NCBI RefSeq assembly: GCF_001431505.1
Contig: NZ_LDJP01000012.1
Location: 18,120-82,119 of the forward strand
Length of the DNA stretch: 64,000 nucleotides
Source: Stenotrophomonas daejeonensis
GTDB lineage: Bacteria > Pseudomonadota > Gammaproteobacteria > Xanthomonadales > Xanthomonadaceae
Direction of reading: 5' to 3'
Part shown: in pieces, positions 42,220-51,645 of the stretch
Layout of the letters: each line of letters begins with the position of its first letter
Numbering within the stretch: the first letter of the stretch is position 1
Notes under the pieces: generated by a model
The model's database searches: none
What the model saw: only the letters and a program-made list of their open reading frames with translations
Told to the model about the DNA's origin: nothing
Position numbers and translations under genes: made by a program

Positions 42220-43350
42220 ATGAAAACCAAGCCCATCCACGTCACCAGCCCGCTTTTGCCGCCACTGGAGGAGTTCATTCCCTATCTGGAAAAGATCTGG
42301 GAGAGCCGCATCCTCACCAACGCCGGCAGCATGCACCAGGCACTGGAAAAGGCGTTGTGCGCCTATCTCGGCGTCAAGCACATCGCGCTGTTCGCCAACG
42401 GCACGCTGGCGCTGGTCACCGCGTTGCAGGCGCTGCGCATCACCGGCGAGGTCATCACCACGCCCTATTCCTTCGTCGCCACCGCTCATTCGCTGCTGTG
42501 GAACGGCGTCAAGCCGGTATTCGTCGACATCGACCCCGAAACCCTCAACCTCGACCCGGCGAAGATCGAGGCCGCGATCACCCCGCAGACCACCGCCATC
42601 ATGCCGGTGCACTGCTACGGCACGCCCTGCGACGTGGCCGCCATCGCCCGCATCGCCGACACCTACAACCTGAAGGTGATCTACGACGCGGCCCACGCCT
42701 TCGCCGTGCGCGACGCGCGCGGCAGCGTGCTGCGCCACGGCGACCTGTCGATACTCAGCTTCCACGCCACCAAGGTGTTCAACACCTTCGAGGGCGGCGC
42801 CATCATCTGCCCGGACGCGCGCACCAAACAGCGCATCGACCACCTCAAGAACTTCGGTTTCGTCAACGAAACCACGGTGGTCGCGCCGGGCATCAACGGC
42901 AAGATGCACGAGGTCAGCGCGGCCTTCGGCCTGCTCCAGCTCAAGCACATCGACCAGGCCTTGGCCCGCCGCGCGAAGATCGACGCCCACTACCGCCGGC
43001 GCCTCGCCGGCGTCCGTGGCCTGCGCTGCCTGCCGCGCGCGCGTGCCGGGGGGGCGGACAACCACGCCTATTTCCCGGTGATGATCGACGACGATTTCCC
43101 CATCGGCCGCGACGCGCTCTACCAGCTCATGCGCGAGCGCAACATCCTGGTGCGGCGCTATTTCCACCCGTTGATCAGCGAGTTCCCGATGTACCGCGGC
43201 CTGCCTTCGGCGGTGCCGGGCAACCTGCCGGTGGCCCACGCCACGGCGCGGCGCGTGCTGTGCCTGCCTATCCACCCGGAGCTGCCCTCGGCCGAGGTCG
43301 ACCAGGTGTGCGACCTGATCCTCTCGCAATTGCGCGTCCATGCGGCATGA
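42220..43350 (+). CDS. DegT/DnrJ/EryC1-family sugar aminotransferase (VioA/FdtB-like)
   Basis: This 376-residue PLP enzyme has the N-terminal signature TSPLLPPLEEFIPYLEKIWESR shared with VioA/FdtB-type dTDP-4-keto-6-deoxyhexose aminotransferases (shown here in part: PPLEEFIPYLEKIW), cofactor site YDAAHAFAV and the Schiff-base Lys in SFHATKVFNTFEGG. It likely makes a dTDP-amino-dideoxyhexose, the class of sugar found on Xanthomonas flagellin (viosamine). No dTDP-sugar synthesis or N-acyltransferase gene is seen here, so precursors would come from elsewhere. Overlaps the next start by 4 bp. Confidence 0.85.
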   Translation: MKTKPIHVTSPLLPPLEEFIPYLEKIWESRILTNAGSMHQALEKALCAYLGVKHIALFANGTLALVTALQALRITGEVITTPYSFVATAHSLLWNGVKPVFVDIDPETLNLDPAKIEAAITPQTTAIMPVHCYGTPCDVAAIARIADTYNLKVIYDAAHAFAVRDARGSVLRHGDLSILSFHATKVFNTFEGGAIICPDARTKQRIDHLKNFGFVNETTVVAPGINGKMHEVSAAFGLLQLKHIDQALARRAKIDAHYRRRLAGVRGLRCLPRARAGGADNHAYFPVMIDDDFPIGRDALYQLMRERNILVRRYFHPLISEFPMYRGLPSAVPGNLPVAHATARRVLCLPIHPELPSAEVDQVCDLILSQLRVHAA

Positions 43351-44648
43351 CCGGCCTGCGCGTGCGTCCCCGCCTTTGCCACCGCAGGATCGTGGATGCC
43401 TGGCTGGGCATTCCGCTGCTGGTGCTGTGGCGGCTGCTGGATGCGCTGATCCCCAAGCGCAGGGACCACTGGGCGTTCTTTGACCATCCGCTCAAGCGCG
43501 GGCAGTTCATCGAAAACGCGCGCGCGGTGTTCGAGCAGGTCCGCCACGACCCCGCCGTGCAGGCGCGGGTGTTCGTCCGTGGCGGCCATCGTCCCCGTGG
43601 CGTCGCCGAATCCAGCCACGTCAGGATCGTGCAGCTCGATACGCTCTGCGGCCTGCTGGCCTTGTCCCGCTGCGGCGTGTTGCTGCTGACCAACTCCACC
43701 GCGCTGGACATGTCGCTGGCCTGGCGCAACGGCGGCTACGGCGCACCGCGGCCGTCCCTGCGCCGTCGCGTGGTGGTCAACCTGTGGCATGGCGTTCCGC
43801 TCAAGCGCCTGTTCGCGCTGGCCAACCCCAGCCAACGCCGACATGGCGACCGTGATGCATTCCGCCGCCGCGAACGCGGCCTGTATGCCGGTCTGGTCGC
43901 GTCCTCCGAAGTCGACGCCTTGGCCATGAGCGCGACCTTCCACCCGATTCCCCCGGCCCACGTCTGGGTAACCGGCCTGCCCCGCACCGACTTCCTGCGC
44001 ATGCCGGAAGCGGAGCTGCCGACGGGGCTGGACAGCGAACTGGCGCAGATACGTGCCCTGCGCGGCGGGCGCAGGCTGGTGCTCTACGCCCCCACCTACC
44101 GGGATGCCAGCGCCAGCGGCGGGCCCTATTTTTTCAGCGACGACGAGGTTTCACGGCTGAAGGCCCTGCTGCAGCGCCACCATGCCGTACTCGGCGTGCG
44201 TGGCCATTACGTGGCGACGGCTGGTACGCCGCTGGCCCCGCGCCATCTCGACGGTGAAACCCTGCTGGACCTCGGCCATCCGCATTTCCATGAAATCGCA
44301 CCGCTGCTGCGCGAGAGCAGCGTGGTGGTCACCGATTACTCGTCCGTCTACATCGACGCCCTCTGCCTCGACCTGCCCGTCATCGGCTTCGCCCACGACC
44401 TGGACGACTACCGCACGCAACAGAACGGCCTGCTCTACGACCTGGAACTGGCCTTCCCGGGCCCGGTCACCACCACCTTCGACGCCCTGCTGGACGCGCT
44501 GGAGGCCACCCTGGCACGCCCACGGTTCCAGCCCGACGAACGCTACCGTAACGCCCGCCGCCTGTTCTTCCGCCACGAGGACGCGGACAACACGCGCCGG
44601 GTGGTGCAGCGGATACACGACACCCTTGCCGGAAACCGTACTCAATGA
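43347..44648 (+). CDS. CDP-glycerol:glycerophosphotransferase family protein (TagB/TagF-like)
   Basis: This 433-residue protein begins with a short basic/hydrophobic segment (RIVDAWLGIPLLVLWRLLDA, possible membrane association). Domain motifs of Glyphos_transf are all present: VVNLWHGVPLKRL, LYAPTYRDAS, VRGHYVA, VVTDYSSVYIDAL, VIGFAHDLDDYR and YDLELAFPGPV, including both conserved His residues. It should transfer glycerol phosphate from CDP-glycerol, the predicted TagD product. Start ATG 43347 is coupled to the aminotransferase stop; longer frames are shadows of that gene. Confidence 0.88.
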   Translation: MTGLRVRPRLCHRRIVDAWLGIPLLVLWRLLDALIPKRRDHWAFFDHPLKRGQFIENARAVFEQVRHDPAVQARVFVRGGHRPRGVAESSHVRIVQLDTLCGLLALSRCGVLLLTNSTALDMSLAWRNGGYGAPRPSLRRRVVVNLWHGVPLKRLFALANPSQRRHGDRDAFRRRERGLYAGLVASSEVDALAMSATFHPIPPAHVWVTGLPRTDFLRMPEAELPTGLDSELAQIRALRGGRRLVLYAPTYRDASASGGPYFFSDDEVSRLKALLQRHHAVLGVRGHYVATAGTPLAPRHLDGETLLDLGHPHFHEIAPLLRESSVVVTDYSSVYIDALCLDLPVIGFAHDLDDYRTQQNGLLYDLELAFPGPVTTTFDALLDALEATLARPRFQPDERYRNARRLFFRHEDADNTRRVVQRIHDTLAGNRTQ

Positions 44649-47600
44649 CCGTTCCCCCTGCCGACCGCCCGCTGGTAAGCGTGGTGATGCCGGCCTACAA
44701 GCCCCACTACCTGCAGCAGGCACTGGACAGCGTGGCCGCGCAAACCTGGCGGCCGCTGGAACTGGTGGTGTGCGACGATTCGCGCGACGAGCACGTCCGC
44801 GAACGGGTGGAAGCCTTCGCCGCACGCGTGGATTTCCCGGTGCACTACTCCCGCAACCCGGAGCGCCTGTGGGAAACGCGCAGCACCGCGCGCGGCGTCG
44901 CGCTGGCGTCGGGCATCTACGTGAAGCTGCTGCATGATGACGACATGCTGGAGCCGGAATGCGTGGCGGCGCTGGTCACCGCCATCGAAAGCGCACCAGG
45001 CATCGCCCTGGCGGCCTCGCGCCGGCGGCGGATCGGCGCGCGCGGGCGCTGGCTGCCGGACACCGCCGCTACCCGTTTCCCCTTCGCCCATGACGTGCGG
45101 CTGGATGGCCCGGAACTGGTTTCGTTCCTGGCCGACCATACGATGAACTTCATCGGCGAACCCAGTTGCGTGCTGTGCCGGCGCGCGGATCTGCTCGTAC
45201 TTGGCGAACGACTGTCCTTCCTCGGGTCCACCAAGATCCACTGGGTCGCCGACCTGGCGCTGTATGCCAAACTGCTGCAGCACGGGGACCTGGCCCTGCT
45301 TGCCGCGCCGCTGGTCAACTTCCGTTTTTCAACCCAGCAGTTCAGCCAGATCGGGCGCAACAACCCCGGTACCGGCGACAAGGGGCACGACGATTTCCGC
45401 CAGGCCATACGCGACCTAGGCTGGTACAGGCACGATGCAGGCAACGCCGACCAGGTGCACATGGCGCCGCTGGATGGCTCCGCGCCACGCATGCCCGTGG
45501 ACCTGCGGCAACTACTGGAAGCGGCCACCCTCGTCGCCAACAACCACTGCCAATTGCATGAATGGCAAGTCCGGCGCGCGTTCAACCCAGCATTGGCCGC
45601 ACACGTGAAAACCCGCGTGGACGCCCTGCCAACCCCACCCCGTGTGGGGTTCGTGGTGCTGCCAGGTCAAGGCCAATCGCATGCACTCGAACGTACCCTG
45701 GTCCGCAGGTTCTGCCCAGCCGGGATGGATGATGGAGTGGAGTGCAAAGTGCTGGGTCAGCCCCTGCCCCCGCCACGCGTGGACCTGACGCCGGTGCAAA
45801 CCGGCGCATGGGACGCCGCATCCCTTGCCGCCTCCCTCAATGCCACCGTGGCCGACTGGGCCGTGGACTGGGTGATGCTGGCCGAAGCCGGCACCGAGTT
45901 CACCCTCGGCGGGTTGACCCTGCTGCTGTTGGCGTTGACAGACGCCTCCCCCGAACTGCGCGCACTGTACGCCGACGCGTGGTACCGCGACGACACCGGC
46001 GCATTGGCCCCGGTCATGCGCCCGGATTTCGACCTCGACCAACTACTCGGCAACCCTTCGATGTTGTCCGGGCATTGGGTATTCCGCCGCGAGGCGCTGG
46101 TCGAAGCCGGCGGCTTCGACCCGCAGGTCGGCGATGCGGTGGAACTGGATTTGATCCTGCGGCTGGTGCAGCAAGGTGGTTCCGGCGGCATCAGGCACCT
46201 GCCCGAGCCGTTGCTGGCCTGCTCGCCGCCGCGTTTCGACGCGCAGACCCAACAGCACGTCATCGCTCGCCATCTGCATGCGCGTGGCTATGCCAACGCC
46301 GCGATCGAGGGCATCGGCAGCGGCCTGTATCGCATCGACTACGGCCACGACCAGCAACCACCGGTTTCACTGTTGGTCATCGTCTCGGCAGGCACCACGC
46401 TGGCCGCGCTGGAGCGCTGCGTGGTTTCGGTACTGGAAAAAACCCGCTACCCGAATTACGAACTGCTGCTGATCGACAATGGCGCCGCCGCCAGCATCAG
46501 CCAGTGGATGCAGCAGGTCGAAACGCTGGCCGCCGGCCGCGTGCGCGCCTTCGCCTTCGACTCGCCACTGGCGCACAGCGCCGCCTGCAACGTGGCCGCC
46601 ACGCAGGCCGCGGGCGACTACCTGCTGTTCCTGCACCCGGAAGTGGCGGCCTTGCAGCCGCAATGGCTGGACGAGCTGCTCAACCACGGCCTGCGCCCGG
46701 AGGTGGGCGTGGTCGGCGCGAAGACCATTTCCGCCGATGGCAAGATCACCCATGCCGGCCTTGTTCCCGGTCTGACGTGCAGCGGCGGCCGCGCATTCGC
46801 CGGCCAACCGATGGACGCGCCGGGCTACATGAATCGCCTGCAAGTGGCGCAGAGCTACTCGGCGGTGGCCGACAGTTGCATGCTGATCGACAAGACGCTG
46901 TTCATGGAGCTGGGTGGCTTCGACCACGCCGCATTCGCCGACGAGGGCGCCGACGTGGACCTGTGTCTGCGCGCACGCCAGCGGGGCTACCTCACGATAT
47001 GGACGCCACACGCGTTGTTGTTGCATTCGGTCGAAGCCGTACCCCTGCCGGAATCTGCCAACGATGCACTGTTGGAACGCTGGCTCCCTGCCCTCGCCCA
47101 TGATCCGGCCTACAACCCCAGCCTGCGCCTGGACGTACCGGGCGGCTTCCGCCTGGGCGAGTCGGATTTCTCGTGGCAGCCGTTGCCGTGGCGGCCCGTC
47201 CCGCGCGTGCTCGCACACCCGGCCGATCCGTGGGGCAGCGGCCATTACCGGGTGATCCAACCATTCGAGGCGCTCAAGGCCGCCGGCCAGGCCGAAGGCG
47301 CGCTCTATGCCACCCTGCTCGACACCGTCGAACAGGCGCGCATCGATCCGGACGTGGTGGTTCTGCAACGCCGGGTCACCGACGAGGAGCTGGAGCGCAT
47401 GCGGCGCATGCCGCGCTTCTCGCGGGCGCTCAAGGTCTTCGAGCTCGACGACTACCTGCCCAACCTGCCGGTCAAGAACATCCACCGCGAGCACATGCCA
47501 CGCGACATCCTGCGCAGCCTGCGGCGTGCCTTCGCGCTGGTCGATCGCGTCGTGGTATCCACGCCGGCGCTGGCCGAAGCCTTCGCCGGCATGCACCCGG

Positions 47601-48184
47601 ACATCCGCATCGCCGGCAACCGCCTGCCGCCAGCGTGGTGGCGGAACCTGCCTGCACCGCGTCGCAACACGGGCACGAAGCCGCGCGTGGGCTGGGCCGG
47701 TGGCGTGAGCCACGCCGGTGACCTGGAGATGATTGCCGGCGTCATCACCGAACTGGCCGGCGAGGTGGACTGGGTCTTCCTCGGCATGTGCCCGGAGCAG
47801 TTGCGGCCATGCGTGGCCGAGTTCCACCCCGGCGTCGACATCACCGTCTACCCCCGCACGCTGGCCCGGCTGAACCTCGACCTGGCCATCGCCCCGCTGG
47901 AGCAGAACCGTTTCAACGAGTGCAAGAGCAACCTGCGCCTGCTCGAATACGGGGCATGCGCGGTGCCGGTGGTATGCAGCGACGTCGGCCCCTACCGTGG
48001 CGACGACCTGCCGGCAACCCGCGTGCGCAACCGCCACCGCGACTGGGTCGGGGCCATCCGCGGGCATCTGACCGACGCCGATGCCCGCGCCGCCACCGGC
48101 GATGCACTGCGGACCGTGGTGCACCGTGACTGGATGCTGGAAGGCGTGGGGCTGGAGGAATGGCGGGCGGCATGGTTGCCGTGA
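44645..48184 (+). CDS. Multi-domain glycosyltransferase (GT2 repeats plus GT4-like)
   Basis: This 1179-residue protein has an N-terminal GT2 domain (about 8-250: LVSVVMPAYKPHYLQQALDS, metal site LLHDDDML), a degenerate GT2-like middle (about 330-560: GHWVFRREALVEAGGFDP), a second GT2 fold (about 575-830: VSLLVIVSAGTTLAALERC, ELLLIDNGA) whose metal-binding DxD position reads LHPEV, and a C-terminal GT4-like domain (about 855-1175: VGWAGGVSHAGDLEMIAGVI, IAPLEQNRFNECKSNLRLLE). At least two domains look active. A large flagellar or O-antigen glycan polymerising enzyme is inferred. Overlaps the preceding stop by 4 bp. Confidence 0.87.
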   Translation: MTVPPADRPLVSVVMPAYKPHYLQQALDSVAAQTWRPLELVVCDDSRDEHVRERVEAFAARVDFPVHYSRNPERLWETRSTARGVALASGIYVKLLHDDDMLEPECVAALVTAIESAPGIALAASRRRRIGARGRWLPDTAATRFPFAHDVRLDGPELVSFLADHTMNFIGEPSCVLCRRADLLVLGERLSFLGSTKIHWVADLALYAKLLQHGDLALLAAPLVNFRFSTQQFSQIGRNNPGTGDKGHDDFRQAIRDLGWYRHDAGNADQVHMAPLDGSAPRMPVDLRQLLEAATLVANNHCQLHEWQVRRAFNPALAAHVKTRVDALPTPPRVGFVVLPGQGQSHALERTLVRRFCPAGMDDGVECKVLGQPLPPPRVDLTPVQTGAWDAASLAASLNATVADWAVDWVMLAEAGTEFTLGGLTLLLLALTDASPELRALYADAWYRDDTGALAPVMRPDFDLDQLLGNPSMLSGHWVFRREALVEAGGFDPQVGDAVELDLILRLVQQGGSGGIRHLPEPLLACSPPRFDAQTQQHVIARHLHARGYANAAIEGIGSGLYRIDYGHDQQPPVSLLVIVSAGTTLAALERCVVSVLEKTRYPNYELLLIDNGAAASISQWMQQVETLAAGRVRAFAFDSPLAHSAACNVAATQAAGDYLLFLHPEVAALQPQWLDELLNHGLRPEVGVVGAKTISADGKITHAGLVPGLTCSGGRAFAGQPMDAPGYMNRLQVAQSYSAVADSCMLIDKTLFMELGGFDHAAFADEGADVDLCLRARQRGYLTIWTPHALLLHSVEAVPLPESANDALLERWLPALAHDPAYNPSLRLDVPGGFRLGESDFSWQPLPWRPVPRVLAHPADPWGSGHYRVIQPFEALKAAGQAEGALYATLLDTVEQARIDPDVVVLQRRVTDEELERMRRMPRFSRALKVFELDDYLPNLPVKNIHREHMPRDILRSLRRAFALVDRVVVSTPALAEAFAGMHPDIRIAGNRLPPAWWRNLPAPRRNTGTKPRVGWAGGVSHAGDLEMIAGVITELAGEVDWVFLGMCPEQLRPCVAEFHPGVDITVYPRTLARLNLDLAIAPLEQNRFNECKSNLRLLEYGACAVPVVCSDVGPYRGDDLPATRVRNRHRDWVGAIRGHLTDADARAATGDALRTVVHRDWMLEGVGLEEWRAAWLP

Positions 48185-48723
48185 GCCATGCTTGCCACTG
48201 TTATTGGATTGGATCGACAGGAATTGTTCGCCAAGCATGCGCACTTGACCTTGATCCCGTGCATATCCGGGAAGCTTGCCCCAGGCATGTGGCACAGCGT
48301 TTGCCTCATGCGGCATGCGTGGCGGAACTGTCGGACTCGGCTACGCTGGCCGCTCGTCGTTTTCCGCAATCTGGAATCACTGGATGCGCAAGCACCCCGT
48401 TGCTGCCGCTACCATCACTGCCCATGCCGACAACCTGCTTCGCTCCTGTCCGGAGAACACGATTGGCCTGCATCATCCGTCGCCGCAGTTGGCTGCCCGA
48501 TATGGTGCGTGATCGCCTGCAAGGTGGGCTGCAGCATCCGCTGATTAATGCGTCGGACCGTGTTCTTGCTGGGCCGGATACCGCTGGTGGCACAGGGCAA
48601 GACAGACTGGCGATCGTCGGTATGGATGACGGCGGCCTGATCTCCGTGTTTCATTTCAGGAGCGGCGTATGAGTGGAAGGAACCCCATCGGCTGCCTAGC
48701 GTGATTTCCCCGGGAAGCTGGCA
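48185..48723 (+). other. 539-bp gene-poor gap of lower GC
   Basis: This gap has a visibly lower GC content than its surroundings and open frames up to 170 codons, none with a recognisable family, good ribosome site or typical codon use. It carries a strong sigma-54-type promoter at 48290-48304, so either a leader of roughly 400 bases or an unrecognised small gene or RNA follows. A remnant of a broken gene is also possible. Confidence 0.5.
48290..48304 (+). promoter_or_regulatory. Sigma-54 promoter before the colitose genes
   Basis: TGGCACA (48290-48296), GCGT, TTGC (48301-48304) differs from TGGCACG-N4-TTGC at one base; GG-N10-GC spacing exact. It is the best match in the island but lies 420 bp upstream of the next recognised start codon. 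Confidence 0.75.
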
Positions 48724-50526
48724 ATGTCCATGACCGATTGCGTCAATGTTGCGGCGGGCAAGCGTGCTTGGCAGAGCTCGTTGTCCCGCTATTCGATAGG
48801 CAGTGACGCCGAGCGCGCACTGAACGATGCCGTGGGAGCGGATTATGCTTTCCATACCGAGCGGGAGGACAATCCTTGGTGGCTGCTCGACCTGGGCGAG
48901 AGTTTTCTGGTCGAGCGCATCGTGCTGGACAACCGACGCAATGCCTGCCAGGAAAATGCCAGGACCCTGGTCGTCGAAGTTTCCCTGGACAAGCATCATT
49001 GGCTGACCCTGCATGCGGGGACACTGTATTGGGGCCCACGGATGTGCCTCGAACTGGCCGGAAACATCCCCTTCCGTTACCTGCGCCTGTCGCTGCGCGA
49101 GCGGCAGTACTTCCACCTGTCCAGGGTCGAAGTGTGGGTTGATCGCGCGAACATGGTGCCCATTGCCGGCCGGATCATCCTGATGGAGCGCACGGACGGC
49201 CTCGGGGAACGGTTGAACGCCATCCTCAATGGGTTGATGTTGTCCAGGATATTCAACCTGCCGTTCCGTTTTTCGTGGAGCGACAGGTTTCTCGGCGACC
49301 CTTCGCACGCCATCGAAAAGGTCGAGGCGTTCTTTGCCGATTCGTTCATCGACACGTATTTCAGCACCGGGCCCCATCCGGGCCGGCGCTGGGAGGTTGG
49401 TGGCAGGAACCTCGACTTTCCTGCGCTGCGCCGGGGTATCGAGCAGGCCGAGGTCATCCTTGCGCCGCGCCTGGGGCTGCACGAGATCCTGGAGCCGAAG
49501 CGCTACGTGGCCGAGTACTTCGACTTCCCCCGCTTGTTCGATGAACTGGCGTTCTCGGAGAGCATCGCTACCGCCATCGCACTGGCCCGGAGCATCGCAT
49601 TGCCCGAGGACGCAGTGGGCTTCCACCTGCGGAGCGGCGATGTCTTCTACGGCCCTTATCGCAAATGGGTGCACTACACCTACAAGGGCGTGACGTTGCC
49701 GCTGGCAAAGGCGGCGATCAAGGAAATGGTCGCAGACGGCAGGCAGGTCTACCTGTTCGGCCAGGACGAGGCGGCGATGGCCTACCTCTGCACGGAGTGC
49801 GGAGCCACCGACATCACCGCGTCGATGGCCGATGTCCTGGCCCCGCTGGGGCGGGCGCAACGGGCCATGTTCGACCTGGTGCTGATGTCCCGCTTCAGGA
49901 CGATCCTGGCTGGCAGCAGCGGCTTCGCCAAGCAGGCATCATGGATCGGGGGCGGCGCCCTGGTGTCGGCTTTCCAGCTGTTTTCCGTGGAGCGGCAACT
50001 GGACATCTTCAGTCGGGACCTGGCCGCCAATGCCGCCCATTACCATCCATTGCAGGCGGCGTTTGCCTATTGGTATGCCTACTTCCTGGGGCGTGGGCGC
50101 ATGGACCATGAACAGGATGCACATCTACTGCAACAGGCGCAGGCACACGACCCGGACAACGAGCTGTACCCGTTGGTCAGGGCGGCCAGCCGGTTCGCGG
50201 CCCGGGACTTCACGGGCGGCGAGACCGTGCTGGCGGAGCTGTTCCATCATCGACAGGAACAGGGGCGCGCCGTCGCCAGCGTCTTCACGGTGTTCGTCGC
50301 CCGGACCGCCGGCGTTTACAACCTCACGGAATTCCACGTCGCCTACGAGCAGGCCGCCGAAATGGGCCTGCCGTTTGCCTGCTGCCTGTACGGGCATCTG
50401 TGCGGCCATGCCGGCGACGTGGAACGCAAGCGCCATTTCATGGCGAAGGTCGATATCGAGCTGCCGAACCTCGCGCCCCTGCGCAATTACCTGATGAACA
50501 ACCTGCGGAAGGATGGAGTGTCATGA
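48724..50526 (+). CDS. Discoidin-like / fucosyltransferase-like fusion protein
   Basis: This 600-residue protein has an F5/8 type C (discoidin)-like N-terminus (about 8-140: [55 protein letters not shown]), a central glycosyltransferase-like region with [18 protein letters not shown], which matches the HxRxGD donor motif of alpha-1,2/1,6- and O-fucosyltransferases, and a helical C-terminus (about 430-600). With the GDP-sugar genes next to it (gmd start overlaps by 4 bp), a fucosyl- or colitosyl-transferase with its own glycan-binding module is inferred. Start ATG follows GGGAAG. Confidence 0.7.
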   Translation: MSMTDCVNVAAGKRAWQSSLSRYSIGSDAERALNDAVGADYAFHTEREDNPWWLLDLGESFLVERIVLDNRRNACQENARTLVVEVSLDKHHWLTLHAGTLYWGPRMCLELAGNIPFRYLRLSLRERQYFHLSRVEVWVDRANMVPIAGRIILMERTDGLGERLNAILNGLMLSRIFNLPFRFSWSDRFLGDPSHAIEKVEAFFADSFIDTYFSTGPHPGRRWEVGGRNLDFPALRRGIEQAEVILAPRLGLHEILEPKRYVAEYFDFPRLFDELAFSESIATAIALARSIALPEDAVGFHLRSGDVFYGPYRKWVHYTYKGVTLPLAKAAIKEMVADGRQVYLFGQDEAAMAYLCTECGATDITASMADVLAPLGRAQRAMFDLVLMSRFRTILAGSSGFAKQASWIGGGALVSAFQLFSVERQLDIFSRDLAANAAHYHPLQAAFAYWYAYFLGRGRMDHEQDAHLLQQAQAHDPDNELYPLVRAASRFAARDFTGGETVLAELFHHRQEQGRAVASVFTVFVARTAGVYNLTEFHVAYEQAAEMGLPFACCLYGHLCGHAGDVERKRHFMAKVDIELPNLAPLRNYLMNNLRKDGVS

Positions 50527-51641
50527 AAAAGGCGTTGATAACCGGGGTGACGGGACAGGATGGCTCCTACCTGGCCGAACTCCTGCTGGAGAAAGGGTAC
50601 GAGGTGCACGGCATCAAGCGCCGGGCCTCGCTGTTCAATACCCAGCGGGTGGATCATGTATACCAGGACCCGCACGTCGAGAACGCGCGCTTCAAGCTGC
50701 ACTATGGCGACCTGACCGACTCTTCCAACCTGACCCGCATCCTGGCCGAAACACGGCCCGACGAGGTCTACAACTTGGGCGCGCAAAGCCACGTCGCGGT
50801 CAGCTTCGAATCGCCGGAGTACACCGCCGACGTGGACGCCCTTGGCGCCCTGCGGTTGCTGGAGGCGATTCATTTCCTGGGGCTGGAAAAGCACACCCGT
50901 TTCTACCAGGCATCGACTTCCGAGCTGTATGGCCTGGTGCAGGAATCGCCGCAACGGGAAACCACGCCGTTCCATCCCCGCAGCCCGTATGCGGTTGCCA
51001 AGCTCTATGCCTACTGGACCACGGTCAACTACCGCGAAGCCCATGGCATGTATGCCTGCAACGGCATCCTGTTCAACCACGAATCGCCGCGCCGGGGGGA
51101 AACCTTCGTCACGCGCAAGATCACCCGCGGCCTGGCGAACATCGCCCAGGGATTGGATCGTTGCCTGTACCTGGGCAACCTGAATGCCCTGCGCGACTGG
51201 GGGCATGCAAAGGATTATGTGCGCATGCAGTGGCTGATGCTGCAGCAGGAGCAGCCGGAGGATTTCGTGATCGCCACGGGTCTGCAGCACAGCGTGCGCC
51301 AGTTCATCGAATGGTCCGCCGCCGAATTGGGCATCGTGCTGGAATTCCGGGGACAGGAGCTTGACGAACAGGGCATCGTCAGCGCGGTGGTGGGGGACAA
51401 GGCGCCCTGCGTCAAGCCGGGGGATGTCGTGGTGAAGATAGACCCGCGCTACTTCCGCCCGGCGGAAGTGGAATCGCTCCTGGGCGACCCCACCAAGGCC
51501 AAGGAAAAGCTGGGCTGGGTGCCGGAGATCGGCGTGCGCGAACTCTGCGCCGAAATGGTCGCCGCCGACCTGGAACAGGCCTGCCGGCATGCCTTGCTGA
51601 AGCGGCATGGCTACAACGCGCCGGTGAGCTTCGAAGACTGA
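50523..51641 (+). CDS. gmd: GDP-mannose 4,6-dehydratase
   Basis: This 372-residue extended SDR converts GDP-D-mannose to GDP-4-keto-6-deoxy-D-mannose. NADP motif [33 protein letters not shown], the catalytic TSELYG plus [12 protein letters not shown] (YxxxK) and [19 protein letters not shown] are all characteristic. It starts MKKALITG, overlapping the upstream stop (ATGA at 50523-50526). First step of either the GDP-fucose or the GDP-colitose pathway; the gene order with a ColD homologue favours colitose. GDP-mannose synthesis genes are not in the window. Confidence 0.97.
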   Translation: MKKALITGVTGQDGSYLAELLLEKGYEVHGIKRRASLFNTQRVDHVYQDPHVENARFKLHYGDLTDSSNLTRILAETRPDEVYNLGAQSHVAVSFESPEYTADVDALGALRLLEAIHFLGLEKHTRFYQASTSELYGLVQESPQRETTPFHPRSPYAVAKLYAYWTTVNYREAHGMYACNGILFNHESPRRGETFVTRKITRGLANIAQGLDRCLYLGNLNALRDWGHAKDYVRMQWLMLQQEQPEDFVIATGLQHSVRQFIEWSAAELGIVLEFRGQELDEQGIVSAVVGDKAPCVKPGDVVVKIDPRYFRPAEVESLLGDPTKAKEKLGWVPEIGVRELCAEMVAADLEQACRHALLKRHGYNAPVSFED

Positions 51642-51645
51642 CGCC

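Noticed and set aside
48160..48672. 170-codon plus frame in the low-GC gap
   Set aside because: No ribosome site, begins inside the preceding gene, composition and motifs unlike a real protein; left as an unexplained gap.
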